NCBI RefSeq assembly: GCF_914767665.1 | Contig: NC_059501.1 | Span: forward strand, 70,220,798-70,284,797 | Reading direction: 5' to 3' | Source: Harmonia axyridis | Lineage: Eukaryota > Arthropoda > Insecta > Coleoptera > Coccinellidae | Length of the DNA: 64,000 nt | Shown: positions 14,301 through 26,300 of the stretch, piece by piece | Layout of the letters: every line of letters begins with the position of its first letter | Position numbering within the stretch: the stretch's first letter is position 1 | Translations under genes and position numbers: made by a program | Notes under the pieces: generated by a model | The model's database searches: none | Told to the model about the DNA's origin: nothing | Seen by the model: the letters and a program-made list of their open reading frames with translations, nothing else

Positions 14301-17300
14301 CAAACCGAATTTCGTGAAGTTATCTCCAGAAGCAAATAAGTTATACAGAAAAAAATTAAATCTCGATTATAGTGATAAATATAAAAATGCTATGATCTTA
14401 ATTAATTAATATTTCATCTCAAGGATTCACTTTCTATATTTTCCTCTTTTCAATAGTTATTCCTATGAAACAATAATTATAATAAAAATATGTTTATTGC
14501 AATATAACAGAAAATCTTCATAGAAAAAAAATCAACAAATTCACTACTTATCTAAAAAAAATAATTAAACATTGCAATTGGTCCCACAACAGTATAACTG
14601 TTATTACCATAGTACCAAAAACTATTAGAAAATTGTTAAGAAAATTAACAAAATTTCATTCACGTTTCATGGACTAAGCACTCCTCGAGGAGTATGAATT
14701 CAAGATGGAATATCAAATGCCTGACAGTATAGCTACTCAAGATCATCATCCATTTTCAACCAAAAGCAGACTTCGATAATGCACTTGAATATGTAGTCTA
14801 TACATAAATGAATAGTCTATATTTGAATGACTATAATTCATCATCATCAATTTCCTTCTGGGATTTTTTTGAAATCCAGCCATATTTCTCCCTCAGCTGC
14901 TGTAACAATACTTGATGCCTTGAACTGAATAGGTTCGACTGTTTTCTTGTTAACTGAGAATTCATATTTAGATAAAAGTGCTATTAGACCAACTTTGGAT
15001 TGCAGGACTCCGAAACGTAATGCTGAAATGAGAAAAGTTTATTTAGAAAATACGTGCATCAATGATTGGAAAAAATTAGAAAACGGTATCAGAAAGGTGA
15101 ACGAATCAAGAAACCTATTTCTGCTTTCTGATCTGATCTGATTATTTTGAAAAAAGAGATTGGGGATCTTAGAAGATTTTTCTCTGAGTCTTATGGTTGA
15201 ATAAAAAAAATTTAAAACATAGTATTCAAACATATTTAATCAACATTAAGAACAAACATACAAATATTGCGTAGAAGTGATAGATAAGTAAGGATGAAAA
15301 ATTATTAAAATTTCATGGTTCTCATTGAATTGACTTTTTCAAATGAAATTTTAGTTAGTGCACTGTGAATATGAACCATAGGTCATTTCATATACAACCA
15401 ATTAATGTCATTCATACAAGAAAAGTCCTCACTCTTGAAAAGATGAATTTAAACAATAGAAGGGACGTATGGAACATAGTGTGTGATATAATCTAATAAT
15501 TTTTTTATTAATTTCAATGAATACGAGTACATGACTGCAGACAGAAATGCACTTGTTGAACGGTTTATTTCATGTTTTTGTTGAAATTAATAAAAAAAGG
15601 TTGATAACAAGGTCATTATACCACACAATATATTCCATCCGTCTCATCTGTTTAAATTCAGAATCTCAAGGGTGATGACTGTTTTCTTGTTTGAATGACA
15701 TTAATTGGATTTATATGGAATGACCTATGTAATACATATCCACAGTACTACCTCAGAATTCCGTTTAAAAATGTCAATTCAATTTGGGAACCATGCAATT
15801 TTAATCATTTTTCGTCCTGACGTATCTGGCTGCTTCTTCGGAATATGTTAATGTTTGTTCTTAATGTTAATGATGATTAAGTATGTTTGAATACTATGTT
15901 TTATGGTGCTAGAATAATTTCTTATACACTATTGTATTGTTTGCAATGTTTATGCCATAGCTGATATTTATACATGCATAAATGTCTTGAGAAAACATGG
16001 GATCGAAACGTCGATATTTCAAAAAAATTTGCACTGTCCTCAAGCCACAATATTACTCCAATTCAATCTAAGGACACGAAGAAGACAATTATGATTGCTG
16101 GTCTTGTATCACACATCAAAACAGAAAGAAAAAATAGAACTTACTGATCAAGCTACCTTACGAAACAAAATTCATAATACTATGAATTATTTTGTAGCGG
16201 CTAAGATATATGAGTAATTTCAATAGAAGGTACTCACCTATGCAGATACGTGGTCCTTCTCCGAAGGGTATAAAGCTAAAATGATGCCTACTTTTCTTGT
16301 TTTCTTCCGTGAATCTATCTGGATCGAATTTGTCTGGATCTGGATAGTATTCTGGATCACGATGTATGCCTACCACTGGTATCATGACCTGCATTCCTTT
16401 CTCCAATATCACATCTGTACCTGGTATTTTGTATTCCTTTGTACATATTCTGTTCAAATTAGGTAGTGGTGGATATTTTCTGAGAGTTTCTAGGAAAAAA
16501 GAAGAAAGCACTGACGTGAAGTTAAGAACTTTTGAGCGTTTGTTCATGTGTCAATTGCACTCTTGGAGTCCACATATCTGTATATAGGTATATCGGGTGT
16601 CCCAAGGTGAGTGGCCTATTAGATTATTATGGAAACTATTGATGGTAAAAATTTCAAATTTTGTGGATAGATATTTGGCCATGTAAGGTACATTTTTAAA
16701 ATAATTTCACATTTCCAATGTTGCCGGATGTACGACAATTTGGCAACAACTTCGTTATTTTAAATGGGACATCCGGTATTTCTATTTTTTTTTATGATAC
16801 TCCATAAAATATTAAATCTATTCACTCTTACTTTTCCATCCCTATCTTTAACGGTTTTTGAGTTATTAATTATATTTCGAAATTTTAGATCGAATTGGCG
16901 TATTACGAAAATGACTCTAGTTCGCTCAATATTTGAGATTTAAGTCAGAAATTTTGCAAATCGTTAGATATTGATCTAATCTGTGTCACTGCTTTTGAAT
17001 TATGGTTGTCAATAATACAGGACGGACCAAAAACAATCATCATTCACCAAGTTACAAAATTGTAAAAAAGTCTATTTTTTCAAATTAGACACCTAGTATA
17101 TTTTTCAATTTTTGGAATCAGTACAACACACTCTACAATTTTTCTATTCCCGTCCCTATACCTATCTCAACTGGATTCCGAGTTATATGCGTTATATGTG
17201 TATTTCTTTCTTGAGCCATTATTTATAGAAAAACCTCGAAACAAAACACCTGTTAGGCAATAATTGTTTATTTTGACATTTATGGATTGAACTGATTCAT

Positions 17301-20300
17301 TGATATATCGATCTATGAACGACATAGAGAAAATAACAATACAAAAGAAATTAACGCTTATTGAATCAATGTGAAATCTAATAAACGCATATAACTCGGA
17401 ATCCAGTTGAGATAGGTATAGGGACGTGAATAGAAAAATTGTAGAGTGTGTTGTACTGATTCCAAAAATTTAAAAAGATACTAGGTGTCTAATTTGAAAA
17501 AATAGACTTTTTTACAATTTTGTAACTTGGTAAATGATGATTGTTTTTGGTCCGTCCTGTATTATTGACAACCATAATTCAAAAGCAGTGACACAGATCA
17601 GATCAATATCTAACGACTTGCAAAATTTCTGACTCAAATCTCAAATATTGAGCGAACTAGAGTCATTTTCGTAATACGCCAATTCGATCTAAAATTTCGA
17701 AAAATAATTAATAACTCAAAAACCGTTAAAGATAGGGATGGAAAAGTAAGAGTGAATAGATTTAATATTTTATGGAGTATCATAAAAAAAATAGAAATAC
17801 CGGATGTCCCATTTAAAATAACAAAGTTGTTGCCAAATTGTCGTACATCCGGCAACACTGGAAATGTGAAATTATTTTAAAAATGTACCTTACATGGCCA
17901 AATATCTATCCACAAAATTTGAAATCTTTACCATCAATAGTTTCCATAATAATCTAATAGGCCACTCACCTTGGGACACCCGATATATGCAGCCTCCAAG
18001 TGTGCAGTTGGCTCTTCATTGAACGAATGCCTGAATTCACGTCAGAGCTTTCCTAATTGTTTTTGGCTTAGTACTTCCTTTATTGCAGTAGAATATTCTA
18101 TTCCGTATAAGAAAAATAATATAACAAACAACAATATGAAAAAATTAGGAAAGGTCTGACGTAAGGTCAGGCATTTTTGTATACTTGATATAAATTTTTT
18201 CGATATCGCCATTTTTCTAATTTTCGTTTATAATTCGAAAACAAGAAAAATTGTACAAAAATGACTATTACTCTTGTTTGTTTCTGAGAAAAAACCAGAG
18301 TGGGTTATCATATTTTGTCCATCTCCTCTGATTTAAAATTTAAAGTGCTGAAACATCGGAATCTGCCCACCTTGTACAAAAATTTTATTGGAATAAGGTA
18401 ACTCACTCACCATTGATTACTTGATCCAGATATGTCATCTCATGAACATTTTCGTATGTTATTTTACCACCATGTCTGTCCAATGTCTGGATTATTTCCG
18501 TCCTCAATTTTTTTTGGATCTCTTTGTTTCTTGCTAATTCGTACAAGCAGAAAGTCATGGTAGTTGAAGATGTTTCGAAACCAGCTTGGAAGAAAACAAA
18601 AGCTTGTGCTGTGATCTCGTTCATAGTTATCCTGTTTTCATCTTCATTAATTTTTTCCGCTTCCATCTTCTCATCATCGACTAGTTTTCCTTCATTTTTG
18701 AGCTGGATCAACAGTTGCATGAAGTCTTTTCGTTTAACGTTATTTTTCTCTCTGTATTCCACTGTGTCCTTCACCAAGTTCATGAAAAAACTGCTTATGT
18801 CACGAGGTATAAACGCTATATTGAAAGTTTTCATAAATTGGGGAAAAGAAAAGGCCATGAAAAATTTAGCATTCCGTATCAGATCCGCTTCAAAGAATTC
18901 TTTTCCTTTTTGTCTGAAAATACTCTTCGGATCTTCCAAACTATTACATTCTATGCCGAATGCACAGCTTCCTATGATGTCTGTAGTGAACCTTCCTGAG
19001 AACAAAATGAAACATAATTTGATCAATTCGGTTACGATGAAAAAACTTGCCTAAAACATCTTTGATATCCACTTCTTTTCCATTCGTTTTGTCCATCAGC
19101 TTATGTAATCCTTTTGTACAATCCACTACCGTTTCGAACATCATCTTCATTTTACCAGATGTAAACGTTGGTGTCAACTTATACCTCAAATTCTTCCACT
19201 TTTTTCCTGTCAAACTGAACAAATGGGCACTGAGAGGATCGTTTTTCTCGTCCATGTAAACACCCCTATCTACGAAATGCTGAAAATCGACCTGAAGAAT
19301 GGATTTCACCAAGTCCAAGTTGATAGGCATATAAAACGGCTTGAGTAAGATGTAAAAGCCGCCATGTTCAATTCCTTTGGACTTGAAGTCGGTATACAAT
19401 TCGAGCCCTCGGTCAGCGAAAGAATTTCTAGCGAAAATTATGTTTAATAGATTTTCCAGGGGACTTATATCTGAGACTTGAAGGCCTCGACTTTTCCAGT
19501 AATTCAGCTTATTGTTCACCCACTTGTAGATAAGGAATACTCCAGTCAATACAAGTAGGTTAAAGGTATTCAATATTTCCATTTTTCAACTGAAATGAAG
19601 AATAAGGTAAGCAGAGATTTCCTTGAACACCGAAAAAGTCAGAAGCAAAATCATAAAAATCGTTCGATTAATTGCCAATAATGCAAATAATATTTTGAAG
19701 AAGAGTTCAAAACATTGAATAAATAACTCCTGAATCAAATTCAAGAACATGATATTTATTATTTTCAAGAATACTCACCTTCAAAAAGCAATAATAAAGG
19801 AAGAAATAACATTTTGAATATGATAGAGTGTGTTTCCAAATTAATGGGGTGAATCTTTTTCAAAAATTTAAGGGGCTATTTCATGTAATCAAAAGCTCTT
19901 AGGCCTTTCCTCAAAAAATCACACGCTTCCGAGAATGGGAGAAAAAAGAAGCTTGGTTTACAACGTTTACATAAAAGACTCCCTTTAATTTCCGGCAAAG
20001 GATTCAACTTCTGAAAACTTTCGCCGTTATTCAGAAACGGGCTATATATAAATGCTGAAAATTTTTGTTTGCTTCTTCAATTTATAAGAAAAAACATTTC
20101 ATTACATATTCAGTTTTATGCCATCATAATAGATAATCACTATCATCATCACCATAGATAATAATCCGTTCATCTTAGCAGCTCTTTAACGTCATAAACC
20201 GTTTCACAGCATCATTTCCTCCTAGTGAAAATTATGTAATTTACATCACTAATTGGTTGTTGAAATACTTTAAAATGTATTATTTTCGATACGAAGATAT

Positions 20301-23300
20301 GCTAATTATAAAAAAAAATATCGAGAGAATATTAAATGGAATTAAATGCAAACATCAAAGTTCAATGATACATCGGCAACCTGTTCAACATACCCAGATT
20401 CATGAACGCTTCAAGCAATAAGAAGTTTTTGGTTGGTACAAAATCTTATTAAAATAGTGAATAGAATAAATATACTCTATTTTCTGAGTGGAATGATGCT
20501 TTGGTCTATTGAAATTCACAATCTTAATCTTGTGATACAAAATTGTTAAATCCAATCGACCAAAGCATGATTTCACTCGGAAAAAACTCTTAGATCAACA
20601 AAAACTGAGCAGGTTGTGATCTACGTCAGAATTATCTATACCGTACAATTGTAATTTGTCGAATCAATTCCAGAATCATTATTTATACTCATTGTTCCAG
20701 AAAATATTGAACAAACGATACACTTGAGATTTTAGTTTGAATTATATAAAGTGAACTCAAATCTAACACAGAAATAATTTTTTTATTACATCCCACTCCA
20801 TAATCAACATTTTGTGAAATACTAATAAAAAGAAACGTTTGCCTCTTAATAACTACGAGTATTCGACACTCTCACTACCTATATGCTTCATATATGAATA
20901 TCAATAATATGCTGCATATCCCTAGATAGTATTTCGGTAAATTTTTAAAGTTGAAAAAAAATTTTTTTCAGATATATCACCGTGTATATCGGGTGTCCCA
21001 AGGTGAGTGGCCTATTAGATTATTATGGAAACTATTGATGGTAAAGATTTCAAATTTTGTGGATAGATATTTGGCCATGTAAGGTACATTTTTAAAATAA
21101 TTTCACATTTCCAGTGTTGCCGGATGTACGACAATTTGGCAACAACTTTGTTATTTTGAATAGGACATCCGGTATTTCTATTTTTTTTATGATACTCCAT
21201 AAAATATTGAATCTATTCACTCTTACTTGTCCATCCCTATCTTCAACGGTTTTTGAGTTATTAATTATTTTTCGGAATTTTTGATCAAATTGGCGTATTA
21301 CGAAAATGACTCTAGTTCGTTCAATATTTGAGATTTAAGTCAGAAATTTTGCAAGTCGTTAGATATTGATCTGATCTGTGTCACTGCTCATGAATTATGG
21401 TTATCAATAATACAGGACGGACCAAAAGAAATCATCATTTGCCAAGTTACAAAATTGTAAAAAAGTCTATTTTTTCAAATTAGACACCTAGTATATTTTT
21501 CAATTTTTGGAATCAGTACAACACACTCTACAATTTTTCTATTCACGTCCCTATACCTATCTCAACTGGATTCCGAGTTATATGCGTTATATGTGTATAT
21601 CTTTCTTGAGCCATTATTTATAGAAAAACCTCGGAACAAAACACCTGTTAGGCAATTATTGTTTATTTTGACATTCATGGATTGAACTGATTCATTGATA
21701 TATCGATCTATGAATCACATAGAGAACATAACAATACAAAAGATATTAACACTTATTGAATCAATGTGAAATTTAATAAACGCATATAACTCGGAATCCA
21801 GTTGAGATAGGTATAGGGACGTGAATAGAAAAATTGTAGAGTGTGTTGTACTGATTCCAAAAATTGAAAAATATACTAGGTGTCTAATTTGAAAAAATAG
21901 ACTTTTTCACAATTTTGTAACTTGGCAAATGAGGATTTTTTTTGGTCCGTCCTGTATTATTGACAACCATAATTCAAGAGCAGTGACACAGATCAGATCA
22001 ATATCTAACGACTTGCAAAATTTCTGACTTAAATCTCAAATATTGAACGAACTAGAGTCATTTTCGTAATACGCCAATTTGATCAAAAATTCCGAAAAAT
22101 AATTAATAACTCAAAAACCGTTGAAGATAGGGATGGAAAAGTGAGAGTGAATAGATTTAATATTTTATGAAGTATCATAAAAAAAATAGAAATACCGGAT
22201 GTCCTATTCAAAATAACAAAGTTGTTGCCAAATTGTGGTACATCCGGCAACACTGGAAATGTGAAATTATTTTAAAAATGTACCTTACATGGCCAAATAT
22301 CTATCCACAGAATTTGAAATTTTTACCATCAATAGTTTCCATAATAATCTAATAGGCCACTCACCTTGGGACACCCGATATATTAAGTATGTAATCGTAC
22401 TCTGTTCATCCTGAACAATAATTCAATAAATATAAAAGGGATTCCCATGGAAAATTATTTCATATGTTTTTATCTTCCAAAATGCGTAATGATAAAAAAA
22501 TATTTTGATGGTTATCTAAGTAGAGTTTTTATGTAATAGATAATCCCAAATTCTGGCTATTTTTATTGTTATGTTTGAATATTTCTGTAAAAATATTATC
22601 ACATATAAAATCAATCAATGTCATTTAAATGATCACTAAATCAATATTTTCTTCATGAAATATTAGCAAAAATTGTGGAATAAGTAATATAAAAATGTAT
22701 GTGCTTTCTCAATTGTCTATAGCATAATAAGGAAAATAATCAATAAGAACCAATCCGCAAAATATATAATACAGAAAGAGAAGATATTATATTCTACCTA
22801 ATAATTAAGTACCGAGTTTTAAAATTTTGAATATTCAATTCGGATGTTAGTTTGAATAATCCCGGGTTCAAACCCATTATCAGATTTTTTAGAGGGCTAA
22901 GATATTATACTGTGAGAATGTGAGATTGATAGGAAATAAATTCATATCATATTTAAATTTTTTATTCCTGATGAAATGACCACTTTAAGTGTTATAGATT
23001 CAACCAAGAAGGTAATGAATAATTTTTTTTAATTATTCTCCAAAAGTTGTGAGAAACTTTGTGGAAATAATCATTCCAAAGCATCAACGTACCTCTAATC
23101 ACAGTTGATAATAAAATATAACATCACTATTATTCAAGCATTAAGATATTATCACTTTATATTATCAGTTAGTTATATTGCAATGCGAATACACCGTTCC
23201 TCAGGAGTTTTATAGTGCCCCCACCTGATAAATAATTGCCTAACCAAAAAGGAACACTCTCGCGATCTGATATTCCTTCTCATACATAATTTGTATCATA

Positions 23301-26300
23301 TAGTATGCACGCTTAAAATTTGGGATATTTAAAAGTCAAATAATATTAGATATAAGTGTATATTATTAAAATGTCATCGTTTTCAAGAAACGCAAGTCAT
23401 CTTGTTTACAACAGATATACATGGTGAGCCACGGTCGATGGTACTTTGGACTTTTACGGAGAACAGAAGAACACTGCTCTATCGATCTAAAATATTTTTT
23501 GCGCTGTGGTGTAATAAAATACGTACCCTTATCAAACAGGGTTATACAAAATCGCAGTATTCAACGAGACAATATAAAATTAAAAAAGTATGTTATTTCA
23601 AATGGAATTACCTGCACATCATAAGATGTATTGAAAAAAAATAGAAATTTTTTTTCTAACGATATATGGAGTTCCTATACCTGAATTGTATGGTTTTTTT
23701 AAAAGCAGATTTTTCATCCCAATGTCAATATTTACATACATTTGTTTCAGATATCCATGAAATGGATATCTGAACTTTTAAATTATAATAATTTGACCAT
23801 CATCACTGATTATACAGAAGTTATCAATGAATATTTCATAGAAGACGATTCAAATGGAAATCGATAATTTTCACAAATGAAGTTTTGATGAGTTTTTCAT
23901 TCGAATTTCCTCTTGTTCTTTGCTTCTATGTCAGAATACACACCTTAATAAACATTTTGGATTAACTTAATACAATTTGAAACGAATGTATCTTAATATT
24001 GACATTGGAGTGAAAACTTGCTTTTATTGCCTGAAAGGAAATTTCAATTTCTTTCAATACATCTTATGATATGTAGGTCATTTCATTCAAAAAAACGACA
24101 TTTTTATCATTTTACTATGTATCGTTGAAGCCTGTGATTTTGAACAACCCTATACGATAAGGGACGTATTTTATTACATGTAAATGAGATTGATAATAAT
24201 TCATATCCGAAATTTCAATTTTCTAGAATTGTAAGTACCGAAGTGATGAATGTTTAATTGAAGTTATGTTTTGCACAAAAAAAGAAGTCAATCAATCAAT
24301 TATTCGAAAACCGCTAGAAATAGGAACAAGGAAGTTAATACTTAAATAATCAAGATGCTGCGGCGAACGAAAAAAAGTAATTATACTGTTCTACTTGACA
24401 TATCGAAGTTGTTAGTACTTCTCGATAAGCGACAAACACCGCAGCTTTGAAAATATTTTAGATCGATAGATCAGGGATTCCGACCCAAGAAAACAAATTT
24501 TCAATAAAATGGTACTTTCCGTTTTCCGTAAAAGTCCAGGGAACCATCGACCGTGGCCCACCCTTTATAGATATAGACGTACCTGATATTTGAATAATAA
24601 TACTTAGTTTCTCATAACAAAAACCGTTATCTGTGTTCAAATACAACAAGTTGCAATCTGTAGCAGATTGCAACTAGTTGTATTTGCTCTCATTGCTTTT
24701 GACAAACTCATTCTGAGTGAATTTGATCTCAGCTGTAAAATACGAAAAATTTGATAGAGTTCAATGTGGCCTCACTTTTTGAGCGCTCATCCTGCGAATA
24801 TAGAGAAATATCAGAAATGAAACTGCATTTTAAGAAAAATAACCTAAAAAGACACTAAAGCTTAACTAATACAGCATTAATTATACCTAGGATTGTACTG
24901 TGCCATAGTATATTATCAGTTTTTAAAGGATATAATAAAAATAAATTGCAACAGTTTTTTATGATTCTCTGACAATATTGGATTTAGAGAACTTCTAATT
25001 TCACATTAAAACTCATTGAATGAAAAAAATCTCTTAAATTATTTCGAGATAATCGAGAATCATTAGTGATAAATGAAAGTACAAAAAATGACGTAGTTCA
25101 TTATAACCCTTTCAGATGGCATTCAATTGAACATTTCTGAAAGATACTCAAAGAATAGAATTTTTGTGAGAAATTTTTTATTGTTTGAGTGTCTGATAAA
25201 TTTTTTTTCTGAAATGTTAAATTAAATGCCATCTGAAAGCAGTTGTGCTGTACTGTCAGTTATTGAAGAAAATTATTCTGTTCTAGGATAAGAGCCTTCG
25301 TAGTCAATTCGTCGAACCAGCAACGATGTGCATGGAAAGTAGCTATTGGCGAAATAACCATCATCATCGTCAGTCAACTCCTACAACATTTCCGGATCAT
25401 CAGCACGATGTTGCCAGACACCACAGTTTGGGTCAATTGGCCTACAATCCTTCTCAACCAAAATTTGAAAGGTGAATATAAATGAAAAAGTAAATTCGTT
25501 TGAGGATGTTGACAGTGGGAACACTAGTAGCTACCACTTGCGCAGAATATAGATATATGGCTTAAAAAACTCAAGATAATACAATACAATACAATAATAA
25601 TACAATAATTTATTTTCTGTTTCTGTTTTCTGGAACTTGACCTAAACAATGTTTGTGTGCTGAGATTCCCGAAACAAAATTTAGGTATTCAACATTCTGA
25701 AAAATTAGATCATGAACAGTTAGAGAAGTGGACAATACAAGGAACCCTTGAGTACAGGATACGCGGAGCAACTGGAGAAAAAAAAAGGAAAAGAGAAAAA
25801 AAAAAATAAAATCCCGAAACTTAAAATAATTGATGTCAAAATAATTTCTTAAAAAATGATGGGTTGTCAAGAATGAATGTTTTGTAAACTTTTCTATCTT
25901 TCATAAAGTCTCTCAGTTCGGTGGGCAGCAGATTGTACATTTTCGGCAGCAAGAAAAGGAGAAATCGTTGATTTATGTTCTTATGATAAAGGGGCATGAT
26001 CAAATTCTTACTAATGTTAGATCTAGTAGAGTAGCCGTGAGCTAGGAAATTGGAAATATATCCTCTACTTTAAAGAGGAATAACAAAGAGCATAAGCAAT
26101 ATAAGTTGCGCAGGTTCATTAATCGGTGACACTCATATAATGCATTGGTTGCGAAAAGTCGCGGTTTATTGAAAAGAATTTTTAACACGGTATTCTGTGT
26201 GACCTCCAAAGAATGAACAGAATTTTTATAAGCTCCACCCCATACGACAATACAGTACCTAAGGATCGATTCAACAAAAGCAGTGTATAGAAGCAATAAA

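Larger units (their letters stand above)
10248..14846. other. Spacer between the two P450 genes
   Basis: Upstream of P450 A and downstream of P450 B. It holds a small hairpin at 10498-10590 (ATTTTTTCGAATGTGATGT paired with ACATCACATTCGAAAAAAT), an element at 12037-12931 and an inverted-repeat element at 13753-14367, both listed separately. Short AT-rich open frames here show no family signature. No TATA box can be assigned with confidence. Confidence 0.5.
19583..25286. other. Rest of the large PLC epsilon intron, upstream of P450 B
   Basis: No gene recognised. It holds a hairpin at about 20478-20590 (GGAATGATGCTTTGGTC paired with GACCAAAGCATGATTTC), fold-back copy 2 at 20987-22380, an inverted-repeat element at 23422-24563, a compact hairpin at 24639-24685 and another inverted repeat at 25109-25243. 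The proximal P450 B promoter must lie just left of 19583 in minus-strand sense, but no core element is clear. Confidence 0.5.

Noticed and set aside
18524..19054. 176-codon plus-strand frame across P450 copy B
   Set aside because: Reverse-strand shadow of P450 exon 2; the minus frame carries every P450 motif.
21015..22352. Pair of 61-codon frames at both ends of the fold-back element as genes
   Set aside because: They are the same terminal sequence read on both strands because the element is palindromic; no independent coding evidence.
22850..22885. tRNA gene or SINE B box (CCGGGTTCAAACCC)
   Set aside because: A B-box-like string is present, but no A box, acceptor stem or cloverleaf can be formed around it.
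24639..24685. MicroRNA precursor
   Set aside because: The stem is about 22 bp with a 3-base loop; animal precursors need a longer stem and loop.
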